Source of the DNA: Heterocephalus glaber
Lineage: Eukaryota; Chordata; Mammalia; Rodentia; Bathyergidae
DNA: 64,000 bases
Assembly (NCBI RefSeq): GCF_000247695.1
Contig: NW_004624730.1
Span: 29,990,186-30,054,185, forward strand
Direction: 5' to 3'
Shown here: piece after piece, positions 23,386-34,130 of the stretch
How the letters are laid out: every line of letters begins with the position of its first letter
Numbering within the stretch: the stretch's first letter is position 1
The notes under the pieces: generated by a model
Seen by the model: the letters and a program-made list of their open reading frames with translations, nothing else
What the model was told of the DNA's origin: nothing
Database searches by the model: none
Translations under genes and position numbers: made by a program

Positions 23386-26300
23386 TAAATTTAAGCCCCA
23401 AGGTTATGTAATTAGGATGTAAATATTTAAATTTTAAACTAAAATGAAAATCAAAGTGTTTTAAAATTTGATATTCAGAAAAAATGAAATATTTTAATCT
23501 TTGTTATTATATATTTGATAATCCTAGAAACTAAAATTAAATTTGCATTTTAGTTTTAGCCTAAAATTTGAATTCATGTTATTTAAACTATTATAAAATT
23601 TTAAAACACAAGATTCAAAAGATTATACAATCAACTATTTCTTCCATATTTTATTTTCTTTCATTTTTAAATAAGCAGTGAACTAGAGAATGCAATTTTA
23701 ATAAATATACAATGTATATGATGCTGCTAAGATAACCATGTTACTGGAGGTCATCCAAAATAGAGATGAAAATACTGAATATCAGCATTCACCTATTGTG
23801 CTATTGGAAGGTAAACAGTTCAAACTAATCATGAAATTATCTATTAAATACGACTTTCCCCCCAAGAATTAACCTTCCATCAAATTACACTATTCTAATG
23901 GAAAAAGTCAAAATCAGAGTGGAGAGGCAGTACAAGATATTATGTATTTTTGTCATATTTTGACTTGAGTCATCCTAGAGTACAAATGAGTCACTATGGA
24001 ACTCATTGCTTTGGGGGCAAAACCTTTTGTACCAAGTGAATCAATATACAGCAGCCACAGGCAAAACCAGTATGGCCCTGAAACCTACCAGAGCACAGAG
24101 AAGAAGAGAAAAGCCTGCCCTCCAGCCCTTGCAATACTTGAAGAATGTATTACTCTGGTCTTTTCTGAGATTGTCCTTCTCAGTTTTCCTGTGCACCAAG
24201 AGCTCTAAACTCTTGAGATGAGCTGGTTGCCTCTAATAAAATACATAGGTTAGTATATGTTCCTTAATATAAGCAGCTGAATCCTAGGATGTGTTACAAG
24301 GGTGAAGAAGCTATTTAGCATACAGCGTTGCCTGAAAAGTCACTCTTTAAAAATGTTCTGGTTTAGATGGACATATCTCCCTCCTCACTCCACTCTCCTT
24401 TTTCATAGTTCTCAAGGCTAAGGAGTTCACCTGGCTTTTCTTTTTTATTTTATTTTATTCATAATAAGGGCCATAGTTTATTTACATTCTGATTGTGGCT
24501 TGCATAAGAAAGCATGAGAAATTCTTTTTTTCAATCAAAGATACTGAGTTATCCACTTTAGTTAATCTGTAATTTTATGTTTTAATGTTTTCCCTGTTTT
24601 AATGTCATTTAATTCTAAACTATTAAATACACATGTTATAGAAAGATATCTATTGTTAAAAAGTACATGAACAAATATATTGGATTAATATCCTTTAAAG
24701 AGAAAACAATTTGACTTTTTGAAAAACTATCTTTGCTTCTTATGAACAATGACTATTCCCATGGAGATTAAAATCTTACTCAGAGTGGCACAATTTAAGC
24801 TTGTACACCTGTTCAATCATTTGACTTGAACTACACATATAAGCAAGAAATGGCTTTTGCTTCCTACACTGCTGACATTAGCAAGAACTATATGTATTTT
24901 GACCTAGTCACTTGGGCAGGACAAATTAGATTGCAGGTTTTAAATCATTTGATTTATGAGAGGCATCCAAACTGATGTGCTTACCACCAGATTTCTGACG
25001 TAAATTTCAAAAAATACTCTTATCTCTATTTCTCATGTAAATTTTATTTAGGATATTAGTCAAGTCTGTTTTCAATTGTTACTTGTCATAAGATGCTTAG
25101 TTGGTTTCTTATTGTCTAAATGTGATGGATAGCTGATATTTAACCTCTTTCTCTCTGAAGGGGGAGAAGAAACACCTTGATGCGTCAAATTTGCTGATTT
25201 CTATGCTATAAATACTAACATTACTGATTGCAAGCTACTAAAGTTAGGTCACTGGATGTAGAGTTGCGATGGGTTTCCCCCAATCAGCTAATGGCAGCCA
25301 GTGTAATCTGGGGGTACCACACCCCTGGAGGGATCAGCATTATAGAACCCCATGATTTTCATTCTGGGGATTGTGGGCAGAGTGAAGCGAAAGCAGACAT
25401 GGCTCTAGACATTTCTAGTAGTGTTAGTTAATTGATTGCTACATGTTAGCATACATGCTCCACGCCGCCTCTGTGTCAATAGATAATTTCTCAGTAACTG
25501 ATAGTGATTTCAAAAGGTAGAAGAGAGCTGAAACATTACGTAAACTGTCCATTTTACAATGCCTACCTTCACTTCATTTGCAGAGTAGGCTCAAGCTAAA
25601 TACACCAAAGCAAAATAATACACAGAACATATTCCCAAGAGAAACTTATAAAATTAAAAACTTACTGACTCTTGAGAACACTGTCCAAAACAGAGAGGGA
25701 ACTCTATTCCACTTCTCCCATCACATCTGCTTGTCAAATCCTCAGTAGATTTTTTTGGGCTCTTTCATGGCAACCAAGTTTGTTGGCTTGGACCCTAATG
25801 ATTTCAAAATATTTCATTACCATTTGTTTCTGATATCAGTGTTTTGTTACTTTCCTAGTGTCTTCACCCTAACGTGTTAAATGGGCCTTTGGCCTGCACT
25901 TATAATCAGATTAGTAGTTCAGGTCTTTACACTGCCTCCACTATGTCTTTCAAACTTAGTTAAATCAAAGGCAGCTTCCTTGTTGTACATTCTATAGAAA
26001 AATCCTCTCACCATGCCCTGGCCTCTGATGGTTAAGAGTAATGATAGCTGAAATTTATATATACATCTAATCATTATCTCTGGTTATATTAATATAAATT
26101 TTAGTATTTTTTTATTGAAAGCATCTAATATGCACAGACTCCTTCTTCCTCACTGAAGTAATTTAGGTCATTCGTTCCTCATAAAATCTCCTTCCCTTTC
26201 TTCTTTCCCCATCTCTCTCCTTTTATACTCATTTCAGGAGTTAGCCTTTTGAACATCTTCCCTAATCAGTTTTCTTTGCTTCCCAGGCCTGTTTGGAGAC

Positions 26301-26540
26301 TCTTTTACTGTGCACGCTGTTGACTGTTCAGTATTTCTACAGTCATTGTAACTGCTACCTTTTGTTATTAAAAGTTTATTTTGAAATTTTTCAAAACCAA
26401 CAAAAACTTCGGTGTTAGTTATATATTTAGTTATATATATGTGTATATGTCATTATATTATATGCCTACAAACTATTCAAGTAGATATACCAATTGTTAA
26501 CCTTTCATTTTGTTGTTAATATTATTATTGTTACTAGCAG
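23386..26540. other. Unique noncoding DNA
   Basis: No gene was recognised. Short frames at 23996-24221 and 25228-25431 lie in slightly GC-richer patches and match no family I know. A T-rich tract is at 24440-24470. Much of 23400-23700 is very AT-rich. Confidence 0.45.
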
Positions 26541-26616
26541 CCAAAATGGGGTGTCAAACCCAGGACCTGGCACATTCTAGGCAAGTGTTCTACTACTGAG
26601 CTGCACCCATATCCCT
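26541..26616 (-). repeat. ID-type tRNA-derived SINE, minus strand
   Basis: The sequence tgtcaaacccaggacctggc then acattctaggcaagtgttct and actactgagctgcaccca is the complement of an ID body of the older form (gcttgcctagcatgc core), unlike the lineage-type core at 33603. The body is diverged and the tail on its left is AT-rich. Confidence 0.78.
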
Positions 26617-26635
26617 TTACATTTTTATGTTTAAC

Positions 26636-26662
26636 ACATACACGCACACACACACACTCATA
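26636..26662. repeat. (CA)n short microsatellite
   Basis: A short interrupted CA tract next to the ID-type SINE. Confidence 0.8.
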
Positions 26663-26794
26663 CTTTTCTCTGACTCTTTAAAGGAAATAAATGATACATG
26701 CTCCATTCCTTTTGTTAGTCAACTTTACCTAAATCCTGCTATTCGTAGATTAATTATGCTTAATTATTTTTGAAGATTTTTATCTATAGTCATT

Positions 26795-26850
26795 CATTCA
26801 CCAAAAAATTGTTAAACAAGTGTTGTATACCAAACACTGAAACTTAACCT
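26795..26850 (+). repeat. L2 LINE fragment
   Basis: tcattcattcaccaaaaaat then tgttaaacaagtgttgtata and ccaaacactg follows the pattern of the L2 3' region (tcattcattcaacaaatatt...tgccaggcactg). Confidence 0.5.
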
Positions 26851-26999
26851 TGAAGGTCTTAATGTGTAGGGAGCTTAACTTGAAGATGTTATGTGTATGT
26901 GATATAATTATAATTTGATTATAAGAGGAATAAAATGTTGCCTTTGAATGTAGAGAAAGAAGCCATTATGCCCAGACCTGTGAAAGTACCGTTACTCTC

Positions 27000-27520
27000 A
27001 ATTCATTAATCCATTTATCATCTACTTTATGGTAGATTCTAGCCAAGACTTGGTATACACAGTTGATTCCTTACCTTTACAGAATCTAATTTTATGTAGG
27101 TGATACAGAATATCTTCAAAGAACACAGTAGAATCTCTTTATTGATGGAGAATCCTACAGTACAAGAAGACAGGGAGTCAGAGAATCTTCTTGCATAGAT
27201 CAAGTGATGTTTGGGTAGTAATTTGTAGGATAAGGATAAGGATTAAATAGGCAGGTAGAGAGAAAGCACGTTTGAGACTGAGGCATCATTAATTTCAAGC
27301 CAAAGAACCATGAAAATATACAACATGTTCCAGAGACTGGTAACAGTTTAGTGTAATGGGAATGTCAAATGCTGAGTAGCAGTTTGAGCAAAGGGAAGAT
27401 ACAGGCCAGGTTGTGTAGGACTTTGTAAGTTAAACTGCCAATTTGAAAGCTGTGGGACACCATTTAATGATTCAGGTGGGATAGTGATAAATATTAGATT
27501 AATGTTTAAGTAATTTTGTC
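27000..27520 (+). repeat. Ancient mammalian repeat, family uncertain
   Basis: Two segments recall old mammalian interspersed repeats of L2-like type. One is the patch around ttccttacctttacagaatc (27069-27088). The other is ggccaggttgtgtaggactt (27404-27423), followed by the tgtgggacaccatttaatga region. No target-site duplication or family assignment can be given. Confidence 0.4.
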
Positions 27521-27789
27521 CTAAAAACATTATGAACAGAATTTATCTTGATATTTTATTTTGGGAGATTAAATCTGTCTGTAATAGGAGCTAACTCATA
27601 TTATGAATGATTCAAAGATAGATTTAGTAATTATTGTACATTTAATAAATTAATGAACTATTGATGCCTCAGCCAGTTTCTCTTACCTAAGAATTTTATT
27701 TTCTTCTAGATATTTTCTAAGGAAAATCATATCTAGAAAGTATATGTTGCTCATGTCAAGGGGCTAGTACTGTGTCTAGCTAATATTGC

Positions 27790-27792
27790 AGA

Positions 27793-27823
<31 letters not shown>
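27790..27823. repeat. (GA)n microsatellite
   Basis: A GA run of about 17 units with one early interruption (gagagggaga). Confidence 0.95.
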
Positions 27824-27969
27824 TGATAGAGGCTATAATTAGACACCCAGCTTTTATGGTACTGGATGTCATTTAAATCATTTTATTTTTTGCTACAAAC
27901 TTCTTTCTCTTGAATAAATGAGTAGGAATTAATCAATGAAAACATGACAGTGATTCTGGAGATTTTGTA

Positions 27970-28130
27970 ATTGATGTAATGTTTTTGTTTATTGGACTAA
28001 TTAAGCCTGATTGACTTGCAGATTGCAGCTCTGACAAAGCACCCATCTCTCACAACATTCCAAATCTCTTTAGGCACTGCAGTGCAGATCCACTCACTGG
28101 ATCACCTGGCCGCAGGAATCTTCAAAGAGG
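27970..28130. promoter_or_regulatory. Candidate conserved noncoding element
   Basis: This 160-bp segment has balanced composition and carries attgg then actaattaagcctgattgac (a homeodomain-like TAATTA core) and gcagctctgac. It shows no repeat landmarks and no open frame. Calling it an enhancer is inference only; cross-species conservation could not be tested. Confidence 0.25.
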
Positions 28131-28336
28131 TAGCATTAGTAGGGGTTGCTTGTGTGGATGTTTAAATATATGTGCTGTAGCATCAAAAAAGTTACATACT
28201 TATATTAAAGTAACAAATTGCATTTATTTTACAGTCCTATAGAAAATAGCATAATTTATACTTTTAAGTTTATTGCCTTGGAAGAAGATGTCAGTTTGAT
28301 TTCTGAAAGATGTGAATATTAAATTCCCAGATAGTC

Positions 28337-28512
28337 CAGGGCTTCTCAGCCTCTGTCAGCACTATTGATATTTTGGGAGTTTTTGTTTGTTTTTGGGGGG
28401 TTTTTTTGGTACTGGGGATCACACTTGCGCTTGCAAGTCAGGTGACGGAACCTCTAAGCTAAATCCCATCTGTTAGTCATTTGTTGTAGGATGGTCCTCT
28501 CTTGAGAACCAC
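28337..28512 (+). repeat. MER20 hAT fragment split by an ID
   Basis: The left part (28337-28379) reads cagggcttctcagcctctgt then cagcactattgatattttgg, matching the 5' end of MER20. The right part (28474-28512) has tttgttgtaggatggtcctc and ends ttgagaaccac, matching internal and 3' terminal MER20. The ID SINE at 28381-28471 separates them. The 3' half of MER20 also seems internally deleted. Confidence 0.65.
28381..28471 (-). repeat. ID SINE inside MER20, minus strand
   Basis: Reverse-complement ID: a G/T-rich tail (28381-28407), then ggtactggggatcacacttg, cgcttgcaagtcaggtgac and cctctaagctaaatccca. The A-box is altered (agcttagagg). Confidence 0.82.
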
Positions 28513-29304
28513 AGATGTAGACATTTAATTAAAGGTTAAACAAACAAAAATGTAGTTCAGTAACCATTCCCATAGGCTGATAGTATTTATTCATTCCTAA
28601 GTCTATATCAGTATTGGTACCGATACAGGTATAATATTTGGAACTTTCTTGAGTGTCCATTGTTAGGGAATGTTTCATAGAATGAGCAAATCTGAAATAG
28701 CTATGGAATTGTCCCAATTAAATGTATTTCTGAAATTTTCATATTTTAAAAATTAAGAGTCAGGAAACTGAATGATAGAAATATGTATCAAATTCTGTCT
28801 TTACGTAATAAAAATGAGATTAAATCTTTAGGAAATTGCCAAAAGACAGTCCATTTCAGTTATGATTTACATTAGAATTATGCTCCTTTTAGAATTACAT
28901 TTTTTCTACAAATTATGCATTTTTATTTTCTCAGAAGTTATTAATGGCATTTGAAAATAGTATCAAGAAGTACAAGTTGCAGTTGTTATGGGATTTTATA
29001 TAGACCATGTCTACCAAAGGCCTAATATTATTCAAAAGTGTTATTAACTCAAAATTAAGTATAGACTGAACTACAGAACACTAAGATAAAGGGTGTTGCT
29101 ATAAGGATGAAACAGGTTCTGTATGCTATGTAATGAACACTGCATAGAGGTATGTAATTCTAGGTATCACAGAATGCCAAATTATGGAAGACCACTATAG
29201 TTCTGAGAAGAGAAGGACAAAGGTGGTGAATAAATCTAATGAAGCAAACTTTTTGTCTTAGCTCAGTATTAAACTATTTCTAACCATCTTTTTAAAAAAT
29301 AAAC
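28513..29304. other. Unique AT-rich noncoding DNA
   Basis: No feature was recognised. Confidence 0.5.
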
Positions 29305-29510
29305 AATTATGAAGAGCTGACTGTATGCCAGGCATTGTGATGCTGAACTAAGGGGCTTTCTTACATGGTTTCATTCATTCTCTAAAACAACCCTCTAAAG
29401 CAGGTAGTGATAGCCCCTTTTTAGAGAGGAGAAAACTATGTATTAATGTCTATACACAGATCATGTAGTTGGAACACATTGAAACTAGAGAGTGAGCCTT
29501 CATGCTATAA
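29305..29510 (-). repeat. MIR-like SINE, minus strand
   Basis: Landmarks: tgactgtatgccaggcattg, ttcattcattctctaaaaca, accctctaaagcaggtagtg, agagaggagaaaactatgta. It fits a reverse-complement MIR/MIR3 or an L2-end/MIR hybrid. Confidence 0.6.
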
Positions 29511-30208
29511 TTTATTTATTTCGTATAGGTCATTTTTTTTTCTGGCAAAAAATTGTCAGTACTTGACTTTTTGTAGATAATAATCATCAGATCTCCTTCA
29601 TGTTTCATTATTTTTCATACTGTTTCTGAATCAAATTAAAAATGAAATGAATTCATCACACAGCTGATGGGTGAAAGGACCTACCCTGTATGGATACAGT
29701 AGTCCTATTACATCAAAACCTTATATGTAAAAAAAAGTATATTGGGCAAGTGGAATTTTTCTTCCCATAAATTTAAGAGGCCTTCATTTTTCATGCACAA
29801 TTCCTGGAATAGATTTTCTTCTTTCTCTAAATTCATCATTTAAGTTGTGAAATACTGTAGACTATGGTAAGAGTCTATATCTATTTCATAGTTTAAGTTA
29901 TATTATCTTTGTTAGCAGTGCCTATCTTTTATATTTAAAATTTTTAATACAGAGGACATCTGTATACAATTGTAGCTATAGTCTGAATTACAATAACTGT
30001 GTTTTTGTTATTTCAGCAAGAGATCACTTGTAAGAAGACAGTATACCCTTTGTAATTGCTAGTATAACACTGAATAGTTTTATATGTGTAGCATACGTAC
30101 AGCATAGTGGAGATCAGGAAGGGTAAATTCATTACATGCCTGCTGTCAGTCCAAAAATTCACCTCTGTCAGAATTGGTGTGGAAGTGGAAACTTACCTGC
30201 CATTTCAG

Positions 30209-30240
30209 ATTAATCAGATGTGTCATTAATCAGATGTGTC
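30209..30240 (+). repeat. Perfect 16-bp tandem duplication
   Basis: attaatcagatgtgtc occurs twice without a gap (30209-30224, 30225-30240). Confidence 0.95.
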
Positions 30241-30628
30241 ATTTGAATTGTACAACAAAAGGTATAATTGCACTACATAGTTAGGTCTCCAGCTGAATCC
30301 TTGGAGGGTAAATTTGATTTAGAGAGAAAAATTACATATCTTTGAAACATTTTGTTTGGAACAGATTTATAGCCTCAGACTGTATTCTTATCCCAGTGCT
30401 GTTAGCATGTCTCAGCTTCTTATAAAATATTTTAAGCTAGTAACATCAAGCTTTTATAAAAGCCTGTAACATGGGGGAGAAAAAAATCAGGCACAGTGAG
30501 AAAGATGGCAAAAGAGTAGAAAATAAATTTGTTATTATAACAATGAAAAGGAATTTAACTTGTTATTTTTTGACTTGTCCTGCCTTTTGCTAGTATAACC
30601 ACTTTTGGAGTTTTAAGTGAAGGTCCAA

Positions 30629-30660
30629 GTTGGGACTTCAGTCCATGTTGGGACTTCAGT
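30629..30660 (+). repeat. Tandem 14-bp repeat, 18-bp period
   Basis: gttgggacttcagt occurs at 30629-30642 and 30647-30660, with four bases (ccat) between. Confidence 0.92.
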
Positions 30661-31558
30661 TGCAAAAGTGCTAGCAGTTGCATGGAAATGAACTGCTTTG
30701 AGCTCAGCCTTTTATAATTGACCTCTTCTTTGAGAACTTCTTCAAATCATTTTAGTCATTTTACATTGTTAAACTTGGGATGGTTATTGATTTAGAAAGC
30801 ACTTACTATGCTAGGAATGTGAAATAGATGCAGATTCTTTTGTTAGTGAATTTAATGCTAACATATATATTTAAATCAATTTCCTCATGAACTGTCCCAA
30901 AACTATATATCAGTAAATGAATTTTGAAAGTAAAATGGATATGTGGCTGGCCTGAATTACTTTCTGGTAATTTTTGTAATTTTATAATCCATTTTATCCT
31001 TTGGTTAACTAAGTAAAAAATTGTCACATGACAACTATTCACATTTCATTGAAGAACCAAAATGTCAAAATATTTGTTATTTCTACATTGGTTCATGATA
31101 GGGTAAACAAATTACATATTATATTAATAGTCTAAAGTCTTAAAGCAAAAAAAAAATTAAATCTTAAAGCCTTTTTATTTTCCAATTTTGATACCTGAAG
31201 GTGGACAAATATGGTTTGACCTTTAAACTTAGTTTATCTTCACTAATAAAAAGATTACTAAAAGATACACTGGAGGTTAGGTTGGTATTATTAGCATTTT
31301 TTTTCCAGAAACTATGGCTTCTGAAAATGGAATTGAAAGGCCCATGCTTAGTTTTACTTTGTGCCTTAACAACAGTTTGTGAATTAATATAGCTATGACA
31401 TTGGTATAAATGGAATTACATTATTTTAATTGTATGGTTTTGTTAAACAGAATGTTTGAAAAGGCTGAAGGACTGAAAGTTTATGAATTTTTTTCTGGAA
31501 ATTCCAAAGAGAATTTTTTCTTTCCTGAGATATTCTATTAGATTAAATCAGAAAGGTT

Positions 31559-31630
31559 TTTATATATACATGTATATAGATTCACATATATACACATTAC
31601 ATATATATGTACATATAATTTATATATTAG
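31559..31630. repeat. AT-alternating low-complexity tract
   Basis: Alternating TATA, ACAT and GTAT words including tacatgtata and tatatgtacatat palindromes. Confidence 0.8.
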
Positions 31631-32109
31631 ATACACAATACAGGTAAAGTTTTGGACTCAGATATAAAGGAACTTTTCAAGATCAAATCAGTAAAGAATT
31701 TTGTATAAAGACTCACATGGAAAAAAGTGCTCAATTTGCTACATTCTAGGAGGAAGACAAAACCTACCTTCATTTCTTCATCTACAAAATGAAGTAATTG
31801 TCTCACACTATTTCTAAATCTTATTTCAACACTAAGATTCTGTGATCTATTAACTGCAAAATTAAAATTGAAAAAATAAAAAGTAGTTACTGTGATCACA
31901 GTGTAGCTAAAAACCTATTAACTAGGCTGGTAATCATAGCCGGAGGGTTTGTTGCTATTTGAATATTGAGTAAATAGCTTTCTAACCTTGAATTTAATTA
32001 CCATCTTATTTTGGTGTTAAAAACAATATATCTCTAATTTAACAAAACTTTTAGAGAAAATATACATCTTTCAGAGCTGTAATTTTTACAAGTTGATTTT
32101 TATAGCACT

Positions 32110-32525
32110 TAATTTTATTCCATTTCAGTCGTTTTTTTAAATTTTGCTATGTGAGTCATCTTGCTGAGCTCTGCAGAGTATAATGTAATATTCTCAACAC
32201 CTAATAAGCTGGCAGATACATTTCCATTTGAATGTAGATTCTATGGAAAATTGAATTGAATTAGGTGATAATGCCTCACTTACTTTCAAGTGGTCCGTGG
32301 TGGAAGATTAATGAAGGAGTTTTTAATTTCATTGTTATATTTCGAAAATGTAGCAGTCTGATGCTTTGGGAGATACATTAAAATGTGTGCAAGACTGCAG
32401 TTTAAATAAATAGTCATAATGAAGCAAATATCAGAGCCAATTAGGAACGTGAGCAAGCCTTTTGAATGCCATAGTCAACCAGTGTTATTGCTGTTGCTTT
32501 ATTATTCATTATGAAAATGAGTATC
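32110..32525. promoter_or_regulatory. Candidate conserved noncoding element
   Basis: This 400-bp stretch is without repeats or open frames and is rich in AT-core transcription-factor words: ggaagattaatgaagg, ataatgaagcaaatatcag, gagccaattaggaacgtg, attattcattatgaaaatga. It ends exactly where an L1 is inserted (target site from 32526). Assignment as a regulatory element is inference from composition only. Confidence 0.28.
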
Positions 32526-33002
32526 AAATTGATGGCTTACTACTGTAAAATGGAGTACTATTCAGCCATAAAGAATGAGAAACTAGAGCCATTTATAGCT
32601 AAGTGGATGGACATTGAGGCCATATTCTTAAGTGAAGTAAGTAGGACACACATGTATAAATACCGAATAGTTTCTCTGATGTGAAAAACTAAAAGTGTAA
32701 ATAAGGATCAAAATGTATAATTGATATTGTGAAATAGGAAGAAAAGGTCTAAAGGAGTAGGGGAAGTGGGAAGGGCAGGGGAAAGGAAAGAAGGGAAAAG
32801 AAAAATATGAAGAAAGGAAAAAAATTGAAACAGTCTTTGCAAATAGGAAGGGTGGAGGGGGTGAAGGGAGGGAATAGGAATGGGGAAAAAATAAGAACCA
32901 AGATACATCATGTAAAGGTACAAGATCCCAATGATGAATGTAACTGTATTGTATACCTAAACTGTACCAATAAACTTAATGAAAAAAAATTGATAGTTTA
33001 CT
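32526..33002 (+). mobile_element. L1 LINE 3' end with ORF2 C-terminus
   Basis: This is a heavily 5'-truncated L1 (32542-32986) containing an open ORF2 C-terminus of 44 codons plus stop (32550-32684). The frame begins MEYYSAIKNEKLEPFIAKWM and continues to a stop after RIVSLM, matching the end of mammalian L1 reverse-transcriptase proteins. The purine-rich 3' UTR follows (32740-32900), then the aactgtaccaataaactt end and an A-run. Flanking target-site duplications aaattgatggcttact (32526-32541) and aaattgatagtttact (32987-33002) differ at two bases. Confidence 0.93.
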
Positions 33003-33591
33003 GATGTGAGTTATTTAGGATGATGAATAAAGACAGATTTTTCTCTAGATATCACCTCATTTATTTGCCCTTAGTTAACCATAAAGGAATAGTTTGAAGA
33101 ATACTAAAAATTGATTGATATGCTAAAAAGAATAAAATAATAGTGTTTATAATTCTCTAATCGAATTGATGATTTATTATATGTTTAAATTAATTGAAAC
33201 TCTAAATTCCAACATAAAAATATGTTAGACATACGATGTATTTGGTATTTTGAGTGATTTGGTTAATTTAGGGAAAGTAGCAATTCAGTGCAAAATTTCT
33301 CTACTTTTCTATATTTTTAAAATAAATTTTTAATTAAAAATTTCAAGCATAGATGTCAGTGAAGTGAATACTGTAATCCAGTATTGACAATTTTTAATGT
33401 TGGTTAATCTTACTGCTTCTGTCCTACCATTTCTTTTCGTTTTGGGTGGAAGTAGTTTCAAGTATTTTAAAGCAAACCCTAAATGCATATCATTTTTTGT
33501 GTAAATGCTATTATAGTCATCTTTTATGTAAAGGAACTATTTTTAAAGTGTCCTTTATCTTTTCTTCATAGGAACATTTAAGCTTAAAAAT
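33003..33591. other. Unique AT-rich noncoding DNA
   Basis: No feature was recognised. Confidence 0.5.
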
Positions 33592-33699
33592 AACTTCAAA
33601 TATGGGGCTGGGGATTTAGCTCAGTGGTTTTGGTGCCTGCCTTGCAAGCGCAAGGTCCCTTGTTCAATCCCCGGTACCAAAAAAAATAAAACTTCAAAT
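33592..33699 (+). repeat. ID SINE, best-preserved copy
   Basis: The ID body (33604-33678) reads ggggctggggatttagctca, gtggttttggtgcctgcctt, gcaagcgcaaggtcccttgt and tcaatccccggtacc, followed by an A-rich tail. It is flanked by aacttcaaat at 33592-33601 and 33690-33699. The internal Pol III A-box (tagctcagtgg) is intact and the B-box is tgttcaatcc. The core differs from the classical rodent BC1/ID core (gagcgcttgcctagca) and marks a lineage-specific subfamily shared with the copies at 16353, 10042 and 46732. Confidence 0.95.
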
Positions 33700-33799
33700 T
33701 TGAAGAGGAAACAGCCTAGCTATAACAAGAGCACTTACAAACTCAGCTCTTATTTTAAATTGACCATGTACAGTGTTGTGGTTCTTGCAGTGTATCTAA

Positions 33800-34130
33800 T
33801 TTGTACAAATCCAAATAAAGACATGATTTCGGGGGACCTGAATGCAGAAGGGTATTTTCAATGATCCTATGAAAACAAAAGGCTCTGAGACATCCTCACT
33901 TGGAAAATATCTGAACCACTTTCTGTAACTAGTGTCAGCTACCAGCATCTCTCGGCAACACTGCAAATAGTCACTCCCAGCTCCATTATAAATTATTAAG
34001 TAGTCAGACTGCAGTGGCTTAAATCCATAGAGCTGACAAATATGCCCTAGTATTTCCCTTACATGCTGTGACTATTCAAACCAGGCTGTTAACTCGGAGA
34101 TGAAGGAAGCTGAGAAGTGGTGGGATGTGA
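33800..34130. promoter_or_regulatory. Candidate conserved noncoding element
   Basis: This repeat-free, balanced-composition segment has no open frame across it and carries words such as ccattataaattattaagta and ctgacaaatatgcccta. Function is unproven; only composition and absence of repeats support the call. Confidence 0.22.

Larger units (their letters stand above)
29511..32109. other. Unique AT-rich noncoding DNA
   Basis: No gene was recognised. Small direct duplications lie at 30209-30240 and 30629-30660 and an AT-alternating tract at 31559-31630. The 78- and 90-codon minus frames have no recognisable domain. Confidence 0.5.
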
